50,121 nt of DNA from Gammaproteobacteria bacterium (GCA_027307325.1 DAHUXE010000063.1:1-50121); one strand, 5' to 3'; shown: positions 1 to 9,081, numbered from the stretch's first letter. The notes: generated by a model not told the origin, from the sequence alone. Translations and numbers: made by a program.

Positions 1-619
1 GCTTGCGGACAGCGATCCCCGGAGTCAGCTCGGGCGCCCAGGCGCCGGTGGCATTCACGGTGATCCCGGCGGCCACCAGGGAGCCATCGTCCAGCGTGAT
101 GCCTTCGCCCCGAATCGCCACGGCGCGGCCGCGCAGCACACGAATATCGCGCAGCAGGAACTTGGCCCCGCACGGCGGATAGACCACGGAATCATCCGGC
201 ACCAGCAGCGCGCCGGCGAGCCCCGGCCGGAGGTGCGGCTCGCGGGCGCGCAGTTCACTTTCGCCGATCGCTTCGGCGCGCACCCCGATGCTGTCGTAGA
301 CGCGTTTCTTGCGGTCCACCTCCGCCATCTCTTCCGCGTCGGCCGCCACCCACAGTGTGCCGCACGGCAGATATTCCACCTCCGGCGGCAGCGCGTCGCG
401 GAGTTCCATCCATAGTTCGCGTGAGTAGCGGGTGAGCGCGATCTGCGCAGGCGAATCGTCCATCACGACGATGTGGCCCATGCCCGCGGCCGTGGCGCCG
501 CCGCCGATGGGGCCTGGCTCCACCACCACCACCTTGAGCCCTGCCGCCGCGCAGGCCGCCGCGCACGCCGCGCCGACGATGCCGCCGCCCGCGATGGCTA
601 CGTCGCAGATTGTGTGCAT
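1..619 (-). CDS. FAD-dependent amino-acid dehydrogenase (D-hydroxyproline dehydrogenase-like), 3' end outside window
   Basis: This frame is open from an ATG at 619 to the window edge, so it is missing from the ORF track; the two short track ORFs here are shadows. About 206 residues are visible. The N-terminus carries the dinucleotide-binding Rossmann motif ([14 protein letters not shown]), followed by [22 protein letters not shown], as in DAO/D-amino-acid dehydrogenases that oxidise an amine with bound FAD. Its start lies 22 bp inside the end of the epimerase gene, so the two are probably translationally coupled. The neighbours (epimerase, DHDPS-like deaminase) suggest it oxidises cis-4-hydroxy-D-proline to pyrroline-4-hydroxy-2-carboxylate. 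Another D-amino acid or sarcosine-type substrate cannot be excluded from half a protein. Confidence 0.85.
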   Translation of the reverse strand, partial: MHTICDVAIAGGGIVGAACAAACAAAGLKVVVVEPGPIGGGATAAGMGHIVVMDDSPAQIALTRYSRELWMELRDALPPEVEYLPCGTLWVAADAEEMAEVDRKKRVYDSIGVRAEAIGESELRAREPHLRPGLAGALLVPDDSVVYPPCGAKFLLRDIRVLRGRAVAIRGEGITLDDGSLVAAGITVNATGAWAPELTPGIAVRK

Positions 620-1542
620 GTGCGGCGAATTCCGAAGCAGAAGGGGTCGCGCTCGTCGAGGATCAAATCGGCCTCGGCGTTGACGTAGGCGAACCCCGTG
701 ATGTGCGGATAAACTTGCCCGTCCGCCACCGAGATGGTGCCTTCGAACACGCTGCCGACGATGCTTTCCTGGCGCCATACCTGGCCCGGCTGGAGCTTGC
801 CGTCGGCGTAGAGACAGGCGAGCTTGGCGCTGGTGCCGGTGCCGCATGGCGAGCGATCGTACGCATTGCCCGGGCAGAGCACGAAGTTACGCGCATCGGC
901 GCCGGGAACTGTCGCCGGCCCGAAGAGCTCGACGTGGTCGACCGCGGGGTAGCCCTGGGCATTGACCGCGGCCCGCACCCGTCTGCAGTAGTCGGTGAGG
1001 GCGGCGACGTTGGCGAGCGCGAGCTCCTGGCCGTGGGACTCGACGAGGAAGAACCAATTGCCGCCCCAGGCGACATCCCCGGTCACGACACCGATGCCGG
1101 GAACCTCGACCCGCACGGCGCGCGCCTCGCGGTGACTCGCCACGTTCGTGACCGACACCGAGAGATCCGCGTGCAGTACCGCGGTCACCACCCCCACGGG
1201 CGTCTCGATGCGATGCACGCCGGGTGCGATGCGGCCGAGGTAAGCGAGCGTCACCGCGAGCCCGATCGTGCCGTGGCCGCACATGCCGAGGTAGTCCGCG
1301 TTGTTGAAGAAGATCACGCCCGCAGCGCAGGACGACTCGGTGGGAGGCACGAGCCAGGCGCCGACGATCGCATCCGAGCCGCGCGGCTCGTTGACCACGG
1401 CCGAACGGAACTGGTCGTAGACATCGCGCAGCAGCTCGAGCCGCTCGCTCAAGGGGCCTTTACCCAGATCCGGGCCGCCCTCGACGACCACGCGCGTCGG
1501 CTCGCCGCCGGTGTGCGAATCGATGATGCGGATCCGTCTCAT
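598..1542 (-). CDS. lhpA: 4-hydroxyproline 2-epimerase (proline racemase family)
   Basis: This 314-residue protein is the full length usual for the proline racemase fold. Both catalytic cysteines are present: C88 in GMCGHGTIG and C233 in [11 protein letters not shown]. That fits a two-base epimerase/racemase and argues against the related trans-3-hydroxyproline dehydratases, which lack one of the two. In the family the two thiols invert C-alpha of trans-4-hydroxy-L-proline to cis-4-hydroxy-D-proline. The ATG overlaps the upstream deaminase gene by 4 bp (ATGA), and the 3' end overlaps the flavoprotein gene by 22 bp, so the three form one operon. Proline racemase itself is the main alternative; the neighbours favour the hydroxyproline enzyme. 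Confidence 0.88.
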   Translation of the reverse strand: MRRIRIIDSHTGGEPTRVVVEGGPDLGKGPLSERLELLRDVYDQFRSAVVNEPRGSDAIVGAWLVPPTESSCAAGVIFFNNADYLGMCGHGTIGLAVTLAYLGRIAPGVHRIETPVGVVTAVLHADLSVSVTNVASHREARAVRVEVPGIGVVTGDVAWGGNWFFLVESHGQELALANVAALTDYCRRVRAAVNAQGYPAVDHVELFGPATVPGADARNFVLCPGNAYDRSPCGTGTSAKLACLYADGKLQPGQVWRQESIVGSVFEGTISVADGQVYPHITGFAYVNAEADLILDERDPFCFGIRRTCTQSAT

Positions 1543-2444
1543 GCCGGGCGCGTGGCGCGCGCTTTCTCGACCAGGGCGGTGACCTGCGCGCGGCGCTCGC
1601 CCGCGAGCGGCAGCCGCGGCGGGCGCACCCGCTCGGAGCCGCGGCCGAGGATCTGCTCGGCGAGCTTGATCGACTGCACCAGGTCGTGCTCGGCATCGAG
1701 GTGCAGGAGCGGCATGAACCAGCGATAGATGCGCCGGGCGCGCTCGATGTCGCCCGCCCGCAGTGCCGCGAACAGCGCGAGCGACTCGGCGGGAAAGGCG
1801 TTGGTGAGCCCCGAGACCCAGCCGCGCGCCCCGAGCGTCACGGCTTCGAACACCACGTCATCGAGGCCCGCGAACAGCACGAAGCGGTCGCCGAAGGCAT
1901 TGAAGAGATCGGTGAAGCGGCGCGGGTCGGGCGCCGATTCCTTGATGGAGACGATGTTGGGTACCTCGGCCAGGCGCGCCAGCGTCCCGATCTCGATGTT
2001 GACGCGATACGACGGCGGGTTGTTGTAGAGCATGATGGGGAGCCCGGTCGCCCCCGCCACCGCGCGGAAGTGCTGCTCGAGCTCGGCCGCCGTCGGCACG
2101 TACACCATGCCCGGGAGCACCATGAAGCCGCTGGCGCCGAGCGCTTCCGCGTCGCGCACGAAGGTGACCGCCGTGGCGGTGGTGAACTCCGACACCCCGA
2201 CGATGATCGGCACCCGGCCCTCGGTCACTTCGACCGCGCCGCGCAGCACCGTGCGCTTCTCCGCGGCCGACAGCGAATTGCCCTCGCCCACCGTGCCCAT
2301 GAGCACGAGCCCGTGCACCCCGTCACGCAGCAGCGCCGCCTGCACCGCCTGCGTGGCCCTGAGGTCGAGCTCGAGCGCCGGATCGAATTGGGTGGTAGCC
2401 GCCGGGTACACCCCGGACCAGTCGCAGGCGAGGTGAGCTGGCAT
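1539..2444 (-). CDS. lhpC: DHDPS/NAL-family lyase, probable pyrroline-4-hydroxy-2-carboxylate deaminase
   Basis: This is a TIM-barrel class I aldolase-type enzyme of about 301 residues. The Schiff-base lysine is K168 in VSIKES, the catalytic tyrosine is Y140 in MLYNNP, and the [10 protein letters not shown] loop replaces the GTTGE motif of dihydrodipicolinate synthase. The track ORF begins at a TTG at 2486; I chose the ATG at 2444 because family homology begins there ([20 protein letters not shown]). In hydroxyproline operons this family deaminates and dehydrates pyrroline-4-hydroxy-2-carboxylate to 2-oxoglutarate semialdehyde. It is first in the operon, and a 16-bp palindrome lies 6-21 bp upstream of the start. 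Other members cleave N-acetylneuraminate or 2-keto-3-deoxy sugar acids, so the substrate is inferred from context. Confidence 0.85.
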   Translation of the reverse strand: MPAHLACDWSGVYPAATTQFDPALELDLRATQAVQAALLRDGVHGLVLMGTVGEGNSLSAAEKRTVLRGAVEVTEGRVPIIVGVSEFTTATAVTFVRDAEALGASGFMVLPGMVYVPTAAELEQHFRAVAGATGLPIMLYNNPPSYRVNIEIGTLARLAEVPNIVSIKESAPDPRRFTDLFNAFGDRFVLFAGLDDVVFEAVTLGARGWVSGLTNAFPAESLALFAALRAGDIERARRIYRWFMPLLHLDAEHDLVQSIKLAEQILGRGSERVRPPRLPLAGERRAQVTALVEKARATRPA

Positions 2445-2449
2445 GCGGG

Positions 2450-2465
2450 CGATCGTATACGATCG
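2450..2465. promoter_or_regulatory. Perfect 16-bp palindrome, probable GntR-type operator
   Basis: CGATCGTATACGATCG is an exact inverted repeat centred on GTATAC. It lies in the 83-bp divergent gap between the hydroxyproline operon (start 2444) and the VOC gene (start 2528). FCD/FadR-type GntR repressors commonly bind palindromes with a GTATAC core. Its place next to the start codon suggests repression or control of initiation. No GntR gene is present in the window. Confidence 0.5.
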
Positions 2466-2527
2466 GCGAATGGGCCGGCAACGCAAGGGCCCATTCGTCA
2501 GCTCGCCACGCCCGCGCAGGTGCCCAC

Positions 2528-2959
2528 GTGACGCTCACGCCATTCCACGTCGCCATACAGGTGAGGGATATCGCCGAGGCGCGCCGCTTCTACGGCGAAG
2601 TGCTCGGCTGCGCCGAGGGACGCAGCGACACCGACTGGGTCGATTTCAACCTCTACGGCCATCAGCTCGTGTGTCACCTGAATCCGCGTCTCGGGCGTGA
2701 GGGGCGCATCACACAGCTCTACAACCCGGTGGACGGTCACGGCGTTCCGGTTCCGCACTGTGGCGTGGTGCTCGAGAGCGCGCAGTGGAAGGCGCTCGCC
2801 GCGCGGCTCAGGGAGCAGGCCGTGGAGTGGGTGATCGAGCCCTGCACCCGCTTCGCCGGCGCGCCCGGCGAGCAATCGACGCTCTTTATCCTCGACCCCT
2901 CCGGGAACGCGCTCGAGTTCAAATCCTTCCGCGACCTCGGCCAGCTGTTTGCTCGTTAA
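2528..2959 (+). CDS. VOC-family (glyoxalase/dioxygenase-like) protein
   Basis: This 143-residue protein starts at GTG. Its vicinal-oxygen-chelate pattern opens with [24 protein letters not shown], where the His is the first metal ligand, and ends with [15 protein letters not shown], where the Glu is the last ligand. One paired beta-alpha-beta-beta-beta module set is present, enough for a dimeric glyoxalase-like enzyme. VOC members are metal-dependent isomerases, dioxygenases or resistance proteins, and the substrate cannot be read from this sequence. It diverges from the hydroxyproline operon and may share its operator region. A strong hairpin follows the stop codon. Confidence 0.8.
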   Translation: MTLTPFHVAIQVRDIAEARRFYGEVLGCAEGRSDTDWVDFNLYGHQLVCHLNPRLGREGRITQLYNPVDGHGVPVPHCGVVLESAQWKALAARLREQAVEWVIEPCTRFAGAPGEQSTLFILDPSGNALEFKSFRDLGQLFAR

Positions 2960-2970
2960 AGCTGATGTCC

Positions 2971-2998
2971 GGCGAAAGCGCCGCAGGCGACTTTCGCC
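2971..2998. terminator. Bidirectional terminator hairpin between convergent genes
   Basis: GGCGAAAG-CGCC-GCA-GGCG-A-CTTTCGCC folds into a 12-bp stem with a 3-nt loop and a single bulged A. It fills the 39-bp gap between the VOC gene and the M28 peptidase stop codons. The GAAAG/CTTTC arms give A/T content on both sides, but there is no long U tract. Confidence 0.7.
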
Positions 2999-5332
2999 CT
3001 AATGTAACAGCGCGGTCGCTTCATCGAGCGCAGCGCAATAGCGCGTCAGCACCGCCGCGGTGATCGGGATATACGCCGCGGCCTCCGCCCAGCGGTCCGC
3101 GTCGATCGCCTCGCGCACGCCCGGCAGTGTCTTTACGCCGTAGCCGGTCAGCATGCCCGGCGCATAGACGAAATGCCGATACCATGGGCGCCCGGGCAGG
3201 CCGCGCTCATCGGTGAGCCTGCGCTCCATGCCCTGCAGCAGCGCGTTCAGGCGCGTGCGCTCTGCGCCCTCGAGCCTCGGGCCTCCGGCGAGCAGCTTCC
3301 CGTAGGCCTCGTCATAGGCGCGCGCGCTCGCCCTGAGCCGCGCGACCGCGCGGTCGAGCGGCACGAAGTCGAGCTGCGGAACCGGCGGCTCGCGCGCCGG
3401 CGGTGCCACGGCCCGCGTCGGGTCCGCGGCCAGCGCGAAGGCGTTCTCCTCGAGCAGGCGCGCGAGCTCGACGCTCTTCCTGCGCTTCTCGTCCGCGAGC
3501 GTGTGCAGCTCTTCGGTGTACGCGCCGATCGTGTCCGCGAGGCCCGTGAACTCGAACGGCAGCACGTCCGCGTCGGCCATGCGCAGCACGACGTGCCCGG
3601 CGGTCTCGGCCTCGGCGACACCGTAGGCGAAGGTCGGATCGCCGAAACGCACGTAATGGTCGAATGAGTCGTAGCTCGAGTGGTACACACCCAGCTGCTC
3701 GTCCTCGCCGTGGTATTCGATGTTGAGTGCCGTGAGTCCCAGGTGCTGCAGGAAGGGCGTGTAATCGGAGCCCGAGCCGAGCGCGCGGATCGGCAGATCA
3801 CCGCCGGCCTCGGCGAGGCGCGTTTCGCGCCGCATGGCTTCCGCGTCCTCCTCGTCCCCGGGCTCGCGCCCGTAGCCCTGCGCGAGGATACGTGCACGCA
3901 GCCGCGCCTGCGTACTTACCCCGGTCTCCGGGTCCCTGACGCCGGAGGCGACCTCGTTCACGAGGTGCTGCAGCGAGTGGCTGCCGCTGGTGGCCAGAAA
4001 GCCGCGCGTGTTGGTGTCGGAGTTGAGGTAGAGCACGGCGTCGCGCTCGAGCTCCGCCGCGTGCGTCTCGGCCCACTCGGTCGAGCCGAGGAGCCCGGGC
4101 TCCTCGCCGTCCCAGCTGGCGTAGACCAGGGTGCGCTTCGGCCGCCAGCCGCTCTTCACCAGAGCGCCGATCGCCTTCGCCTCCGCGAGCATCGCAACCT
4201 GCCCGGACAACGGATCCCAGGCACCGAATACCCAGCCGTCGCGGTGATTGCCGCGCACCACCCACGCGTCGGGGCTCTCGCGCCCCGGCACCCTCGCGAT
4301 GACGTCGTAGAGCGGCTTCAGGCTCCAGTCCGAACGGATCACGAGATGCACTCTGGCGGGTCCGGGCCCGAGGTGATAGGTGATGGGGAGCGCGCCGCGC
4401 CACTTCGGCGGGGCAACGGGGCCCGCGAGCGCGGCGAGCAGTGGCTGCGCGTCGGCGTAGGAGATCGGCATCACCGGGATCTTGAGAATCGTCGGGGCGT
4501 CCGCGAGCGCGAGCCGCTTCGCGTCCTTGGTGGCCCCCACCCCGGGGGTGAGCGGATCGCCGCTGTAGAGCGTCAGGTCGAGTACCGAGCCGCGCTGCAC
4601 GCCCTGCGGCGGACGCCACCCGCCCCTCGGGTACACCTCGCCCTGCGCGTAGCCGTCGTCGTGCGGGTCCGAATAAATGATGCAGGCGAGCGCACCGTGC
4701 TCCTGCGCGAGCTTCGGTTTCAATCCGCGCCAGCCCGAGCCATAGCGCGTGATGACGATCTTGCCTTTGACGTCGATGCCGCGGCGCGCAAGCTCGGAAT
4801 AGTCCTTCGCCATTCCGTAGTTGAGGTAGACGAGCTCGCCCGTGACGTCGCCGTCGGCGCCATAGACGTTGTAAGGCGGCATGATGCCGGCGACGCCCGA
4901 AGTCGCGTCCCCCGCGACCGGCGGCTCGGTGAGGCTCGCGGTGAACTGCGCGGGCGCCACCAGCTCGAGGCTGTGCTCCTTGAGCGTCGGATAGAGAACC
5001 TCGAACACCTCGATCTGCGCCTGCCAGCCCCATTGCCTGAATAGGTCGCGGACGAACTCCGCGTTGGCCTTGTCGTGGGGCGAGCCCACCTGATTGGGGG
5101 CGGAGGCCAGATTCTTCATCCACTCGCGCAGCTCCGCGGGATTGAGGCCGGCGTCGAAGCGCTGCTCGAGCGAGCGCTGCGCTACGGCCTCCTGCACCGT
5201 GAAACCGAACATGGCCGGCGCGCCCTCGCCGGCCGCGGAAGCCGCGAGCGGCATGAGCGCCGCGAGAAGCGCGAGCCACGCGCGTGGCACGCGCGGGCGC
5301 GGGTCCCTGGTAGTCTCGTCGCTGGCTTGCAT
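2999..5332 (-). CDS. Exported M28 metallopeptidase, glutamate carboxypeptidase II (PSMA)/transferrin-receptor-like
   Basis: This 777-residue exported zinc peptidase begins with a signal peptide (WLALLAALMPLAASAAG). A protease-associated domain occupies about residues 150-270, followed by the M28 catalytic core and a C-terminal TFR-like dimerisation domain. Zinc ligands are visible in the expected order: H363 (GNHRDGW), D373 (AWDPLSG), E410/E411 (DGEEPGLLGSTEW), D439 (NSDTN) and H551 (YHSSYDSFDHY). The family removes C-terminal acidic residues from peptides or acts as an aminopeptidase in the periplasm. The ATG at 5332 has an AGAGGG ribosome site. It has no obvious operon partner. Confidence 0.93.
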   Translation of the reverse strand: MQASDETTRDPRPRVPRAWLALLAALMPLAASAAGEGAPAMFGFTVQEAVAQRSLEQRFDAGLNPAELREWMKNLASAPNQVGSPHDKANAEFVRDLFRQWGWQAQIEVFEVLYPTLKEHSLELVAPAQFTASLTEPPVAGDATSGVAGIMPPYNVYGADGDVTGELVYLNYGMAKDYSELARRGIDVKGKIVITRYGSGWRGLKPKLAQEHGALACIIYSDPHDDGYAQGEVYPRGGWRPPQGVQRGSVLDLTLYSGDPLTPGVGATKDAKRLALADAPTILKIPVMPISYADAQPLLAALAGPVAPPKWRGALPITYHLGPGPARVHLVIRSDWSLKPLYDVIARVPGRESPDAWVVRGNHRDGWVFGAWDPLSGQVAMLAEAKAIGALVKSGWRPKRTLVYASWDGEEPGLLGSTEWAETHAAELERDAVLYLNSDTNTRGFLATSGSHSLQHLVNEVASGVRDPETGVSTQARLRARILAQGYGREPGDEEDAEAMRRETRLAEAGGDLPIRALGSGSDYTPFLQHLGLTALNIEYHGEDEQLGVYHSSYDSFDHYVRFGDPTFAYGVAEAETAGHVVLRMADADVLPFEFTGLADTIGAYTEELHTLADEKRRKSVELARLLEENAFALAADPTRAVAPPAREPPVPQLDFVPLDRAVARLRASARAYDEAYGKLLAGGPRLEGAERTRLNALLQGMERRLTDERGLPGRPWYRHFVYAPGMLTGYGVKTLPGVREAIDADRWAEAAAYIPITAAVLTRYCAALDEATALLH

Positions 5333-5459
5333 GTCGGCCCTCTGATGTAGCGAGGCCCGCGATCATACCGGGCACGGCGGGCCCGGTGCGCCCGGCCGGC
5401 CATACGAGGCAGAATGCCTTAGAATTCCCGCAGCGGCACACGCCGCGATTCGAGCTCTG

Positions 5460-6485
5460 GTGAACCGAGAATTTCTTTCGCGCCGGCAGGTACTGCGCGG
5501 CCTGGCCGCGACGCTGCCGCTCGCAGCCTTCGGCTGCAGCCGGACCGACCCGAACTCCCTGACGGTCGGCGGCCTCGCCGTAACCTGCAATCTCACGCTC
5601 CCCGTCGCGTGCGTGGGGAAAAGCGCGGCGAATCACTCCGCGCCCCCCGGCGCGACGCGCTTCCACTACGAGTACGCGAAATTCAACGGCTGGCCGGAGA
5701 TCAAGGAATCGCTGATGGCGGGCCGCATTCAGGCCGGCTACATGCTGGCGCCGCTCGTCATGGACCTCGCCGACCAGGGCATCCCCATGAAGATCGTCTC
5801 GCTGGGACACCGCTCCGGCGCGGTCATCATGGTGCGCACCGAGTCGCCCTATCAGAGCTTCCGTCAGCTCGCCGGCAAGCGCATCGCCGTTCCGAGCCGG
5901 TTCGCGGTGGACTACCTGTTTCTGCGCCGCATGCTGGCGAAGGAGAGCATGCGCATCGAGGACGTCGAGGTCGTCGAGATGGCGCCGGCTGACATGCCGG
6001 CTGCGTTATACGCCAACGCCGTCGATGCCTACTGCACCGGCGAGCCGTTCGGCGCCGCCGCGCAGGTCGCGGGCTACGCGCGGCCGTTGCGCATGACGCG
6101 CGATGAGTGGCCGAAGTACATCTGCTGCGTCCTGACCGTGCGCGAGGAGCTGATCGCCGCCAATGCACCTCTGGTGCAGGATCTCGTGAACCAGATCCTG
6201 GGCGCGGGCCTGTGGCTGGATCAGGGCCCCGCCCACCGCGAGAAGGCCGTGCAGATTGCGGCGGGCCCGCAGTTCTTCAACCAGGACCCGAAGATCATCC
6301 GTTTCGTGATGCAGAACCCGAGCGACCGCGTGACCTACGGCGACCTGCGCATGATCCGCTCGGAGTTCGACGATCTCATGCAGCTGTCGCTGGCAGCGGG
6401 AACGATCAGGCACCCGATCGCGTACCAGGAGTACGTCGACGAGCGGTTTGCGCGCAACGCGCGTCCGGCGCAAATCCGCCTGTGA
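5460..6485 (+). CDS. NMT1/TauT-type ABC transporter substrate-binding lipoprotein, probable Tat export
   Basis: This 341-residue binding protein starts at GTG. The leader holds a twin-arginine motif (SRRQVLRG), a short hydrophobic stretch and a lipobox (LAAFGC), so it should be a Tat-exported lipoprotein. The body matches the SsuA/TauA/NMT1 fold, with LAGKRIAVPSRFAVDYLFLRRML and DAYCTGEPFGAAAQ typical of the second lobe. The mature chain is rich in cysteine for this family: TCNLTLPVAC near the N-terminus, YC in the second lobe and a CC pair in YICCVL. It opens a five-gene operon with SCO1, a cupredoxin, a permease and an ATPase. The substrate is unknown; a copper ligand or other metal chelate is an inference from the neighbours. 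Confidence 0.85.
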   Translation: MNREFLSRRQVLRGLAATLPLAAFGCSRTDPNSLTVGGLAVTCNLTLPVACVGKSAANHSAPPGATRFHYEYAKFNGWPEIKESLMAGRIQAGYMLAPLVMDLADQGIPMKIVSLGHRSGAVIMVRTESPYQSFRQLAGKRIAVPSRFAVDYLFLRRMLAKESMRIEDVEVVEMAPADMPAALYANAVDAYCTGEPFGAAAQVAGYARPLRMTRDEWPKYICCVLTVREELIAANAPLVQDLVNQILGAGLWLDQGPAHREKAVQIAAGPQFFNQDPKIIRFVMQNPSDRVTYGDLRMIRSEFDDLMQLSLAAGTIRHPIAYQEYVDERFARNARPAQIRL

Positions 6486-6511
6486 CCGGCGTACGCTCAG
6501 CGGCAGGGTCG

Positions 6512-7093
6512 ATGGCACGTCGCGCTCTGGTGACGGCGGCATTATCGCTGCTGCTTGCCGGAGCTTCCGCAGCCGGTGCAACACCGGCCTTCAAGGCCGG
6601 CACCTTCGACCCGCCGCGGCTCGCGCCGGACTTTTCGCTCCCGGGCTCCGACGGACACGAGCTGCGCCTCGACCGCTTCCGCGGCAAGGTCGTGTTGCTC
6701 GCCTTCGGTTACTCCTCGTGCACGGAGGTCTGCCCAGTGACGCTCGCGACGTTCGCCGCCGCCCGCCGCAAGCTCGGGGCCGCGGCCGCCGACGTGCAGG
6801 TGGTGTACGTGACGGTCGACCCGCAGCGCGACGTGCCCGAGCGCCTGAAGAAGTTCCTGGGAAGCTTCGACAAGACCTTCATCGGCGGCACCGGCACCGA
6901 GGCACAGCTCGCGGCGGTGCGCAAGGAATACGGAGTGACCGCAAAGAGGATCCCCTATGGCGACAGCTACACCTACAGCCACTCTTCTTTCACTTATCTG
7001 ATCGATCGCGGAGGCCGGATTCGGGCGCTGATGCCTTACGGACACAGCCCTGACGACTACGTCAATGACCTGACCATTCTGCTCGGCGAGTAG
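6512..7093 (+). CDS. SCO1/SenC/PrrC-family copper chaperone
   Basis: The real gene is the last 193 codons of the track ORF 6107-7093. I start it at the ATG at 6512, 26 bp after the binding-protein stop; a GTG at 6482 is possible. A signal peptide or N-terminal anchor (ALVTAALSLLLAGASAAG) precedes a thioredoxin-like domain. The copper ligands of SCO proteins are intact: C70 and C74 in CTEVC, and H157 in YSHSSF. SCO proteins deliver copper to, or reduce, the CuA site of cytochrome oxidase or nitrous oxide reductase. No oxidase gene is nearby; the gene lies inside an ABC transporter operon instead. Confidence 0.92.
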   Translation: MARRALVTAALSLLLAGASAAGATPAFKAGTFDPPRLAPDFSLPGSDGHELRLDRFRGKVVLLAFGYSSCTEVCPVTLATFAAARRKLGAAAADVQVVYVTVDPQRDVPERLKKFLGSFDKTFIGGTGTEAQLAAVRKEYGVTAKRIPYGDSYTYSHSSFTYLIDRGGRIRALMPYGHSPDDYVNDLTILLGE

Positions 7094-7096
7094 ACG

Positions 7097-7558
7097 GTGC
7101 GCGCGCGCTCACTCGTGTTGGCGGTGGTGTCGGGAAGCGCGCTCGCGCTCCTCGCCTGGAGCGCACTGGCGCCGGTCGAGAGCGCCTCGCGCGCTCAGAT
7201 CTTCGAGATCCCCCATGGGACCTGGGCGCGCCGCATGTCCGGGGACAAGGTCGACATTCTGCCGGATCACATTCGCCTGACACTGGGAATACGCGACATC
7301 CTGGTGCTGCGCAACCACGACGCCGTCCCGCAGATCTTCGGCCCGACACTGATGATGCCGGGACAGAGCCTGCGGCTGCCGTTCGAGCAGGCAGCGGTGT
7401 ATACGTTCTCCTGCACCGCGCACGCCAGCGGACAGATGATCATCAGCGTCCAGCCCTATCCGGGCACACCCTGGGCGAAGATCGGCTGGCGGGCGCACGA
7501 ATTGGGGTGGCGGCTGCGCCTGCTGAGCGCGCATATCTGGTACCGTTACCGCTTCTGA
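7097..7558 (+). CDS. Membrane-anchored cupredoxin-like copper protein
   Basis: This 153-residue protein starts at GTG, 3 bp after the SCO1 stop. An uncleaved or cleavable N-terminal hydrophobic helix (LVLAVVSGSALALLAWSALA) is followed by a short cupredoxin-like domain. The likely type 1 copper ligands are H74 (LRNHDAV), C106, H109 and M114 in SCTAHASGQM. The C-x2-H-x4-M spacing equals that of plastocyanin. The C-terminal tail is basic and rich in Trp and Arg. It could pass electrons or copper to or from the SCO protein or the transporter. Family-level similarity is weak outside the ligand pattern, so the name rests on that pattern and its position. Confidence 0.72.
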   Translation: MRARSLVLAVVSGSALALLAWSALAPVESASRAQIFEIPHGTWARRMSGDKVDILPDHIRLTLGIRDILVLRNHDAVPQIFGPTLMMPGQSLRLPFEQAAVYTFSCTAHASGQMIISVQPYPGTPWAKIGWRAHELGWRLRLLSAHIWYRYRF

Positions 7559-7577
7559 CCCGCACCGACCGGAGATC

Positions 7578-8336
7578 ATGCATCGCCTCAGGGCAGCCCT
7601 GCCGTCGCTGGCCGTCATCGCCGTGCTCATCGCCGTATGGTGGGCGGCTGTCATAGCCACCGGCAGCCTGATCTTCCCCACGCCCTGGGCAGTCGTCACC
7701 GGAACCTGGGAGCTGATAGAGAACGGCACGCTCTGGCAGCACATCAGCGCCTCGCTCATGAGGGTCCTCATCGGCTTCGGGCTTGCCGCGTGCGTCGCCG
7801 TGCCGCTCGGCCTGTGGATGGGCTGGGTGCGCGGCGCCTACCGGATGCTGAATCCGCTCTTCCAGATCCTGCGGCCCATCTCCCCCATCGCTTGGATTCC
7901 GATCGCGATTCTCTGGTTCGGTGTCGGCGATGCCTCGCCCATCTACCTCATCTTCATCTCGTCCGTGTTTCCCATGGTGGTGCAGACCACCGTGGGCGTG
8001 CACACGATCGAGAAGCGCTATCTGCGCGCCGCCGAGAATTTCGGCGTCTCCCGCCGCACGTTGTTCACGCGCGTCGTGATCCCGGCGGTGCTGCCGCAAA
8101 TCGTGGTGGGGATGCGCATCGGACTCGGTGTTGCCTGGCTGGTCGTAGTGGCCGCGGAAATGATCGCCCTGCATTCCGGGCTCGGCTACATGATCATGGA
8201 TTCGCGCAACGCCGGGAACCGCTACGACCTGGTAGTCGCCGGCATGATCATCATCGGTCTGATCGGGCTGTCGCTCGACGGGTTGATGCGCCTGCTCGAA
8301 GGGATGCGGTGGGTCAGGTGGCGCTATGCGCACTAA
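7578..8336 (+). CDS. NitT/TauT-family ABC transporter permease
   Basis: This 252-residue inner-membrane protein has about six hydrophobic helices and the SsuC/TauC-type coupling motif (ENFGVSRRTLFTRVVIPAVLPQIVVGMRIGLGVAWL), which docks the ATPase. The ATG is preceded by GGAG. The 3' end overlaps the ATPase gene by 11 bp. It would form the channel for whatever the upstream lipoprotein binds. Sequence resemblance is to aliphatic-sulfonate, taurine and nitrate permeases, but these relatives also carry many other small ligands. Confidence 0.92.
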   Translation: MHRLRAALPSLAVIAVLIAVWWAAVIATGSLIFPTPWAVVTGTWELIENGTLWQHISASLMRVLIGFGLAACVAVPLGLWMGWVRGAYRMLNPLFQILRPISPIAWIPIAILWFGVGDASPIYLIFISSVFPMVVQTTVGVHTIEKRYLRAAENFGVSRRTLFTRVVIPAVLPQIVVGMRIGLGVAWLVVVAAEMIALHSGLGYMIMDSRNAGNRYDLVVAGMIIIGLIGLSLDGLMRLLEGMRWVRWRYAH

Positions 8337-9081
8337 GATCGAGGTCCGCGAGGTCGCCAAGGGCTTCGCCTCGGACCAGGGACGCCTGGACGTCATCGAG
8401 AGTGTCAGTTTCAGCGTGCGTGAGGGCGAATTCGTCGCCATCGTCGGGCCTTCCGGCTGCGGCAAGACCACGCTGCTCAACCTGCTGGCCGGCTTCCTGC
8501 GCCCCGATGCCGGCGTCGTGTTGATCGACGGTGCACCCCGCCCGCGGCCCGACGCCCGCGGGATCCTCATCTCCCAGCAGGGCTCGGTATTTCCCTGGCT
8601 CACCGTGCGCGAGAACCTGATGTTCGGCCTCAACGGGCGTGCACCAGCCAAGACCGCCGCGATCGCGGACCATTACGCCGATATCGTGGGACTCAAGGGC
8701 TTCGAGGACAGCTACCCGCACGAGCTGTCCGGCGGCATGTTGAAGCGCGCGGAGCTCGCGCGCGCACTGGTCGTCAAGCCGGAGACTCTCTACATGGACG
8801 AGCCGTTCTCGGCGCTCGACGCCCTCCTGAGCCTGCGCATGCGCAGCGAGCTGCTGCGAATTCTGGCGCAGGAGCGCCACACCGTGCTGCTGATCACCCA
8901 CGACGTCGAGGAAGCCATTCATCTGGCCGACCGGATCCTGGTCCTGTCTGAGCGACCCGCCCGCGTGAGGGCAGCGTTCGATGTGCCGCTCTCTCACCCG
9001 CGCCGGCTCGCGAGCGCCGCCGCTCAGGAACTACGCATTGCCGTTCTGCGGGAGCTGGGCGTGGATGAGGCCGCCGGCTGA
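8326..9081 (+). CDS. NitT/TauT-family ABC transporter ATP-binding protein
   Basis: This 251-residue ATPase has all the ABC signatures in order: Walker A GPSGCGKTT, Q-loop SQQGSVFPW, signature LSGGMLKRAELARAL, Walker B LYMDEPFSALD and switch His LLITHD. The signature loop reads LSGGM rather than the more usual LSGGQ or LSGGM/Q of SsuB/TauB. It is last in the operon with the binding lipoprotein, SCO1, cupredoxin and permease, and a hairpin shared with the convergent OsmC gene lies about 100 bp downstream. Confidence 0.95.
   Translation: MRTKIEVREVAKGFASDQGRLDVIESVSFSVREGEFVAIVGPSGCGKTTLLNLLAGFLRPDAGVVLIDGAPRPRPDARGILISQQGSVFPWLTVRENLMFGLNGRAPAKTAAIADHYADIVGLKGFEDSYPHELSGGMLKRAELARALVVKPETLYMDEPFSALDALLSLRMRSELLRILAQERHTVLLITHDVEEAIHLADRILVLSERPARVRAAFDVPLSHPRRLASAAAQELRIAVLRELGVDEAAG

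Noticed and set aside
1-619. Possible frameshift, since the track shows two short ORFs here
   Set aside because: One uninterrupted frame covers the whole stretch; it is absent from the track only because it has no stop inside the window.
3798-5810. 670-residue minus-strand ORF overlapping the M28 peptidase
   Set aside because: It is a different frame of the same strand, Arg-rich, and extends across the divergent promoter region into the binding-protein gene.
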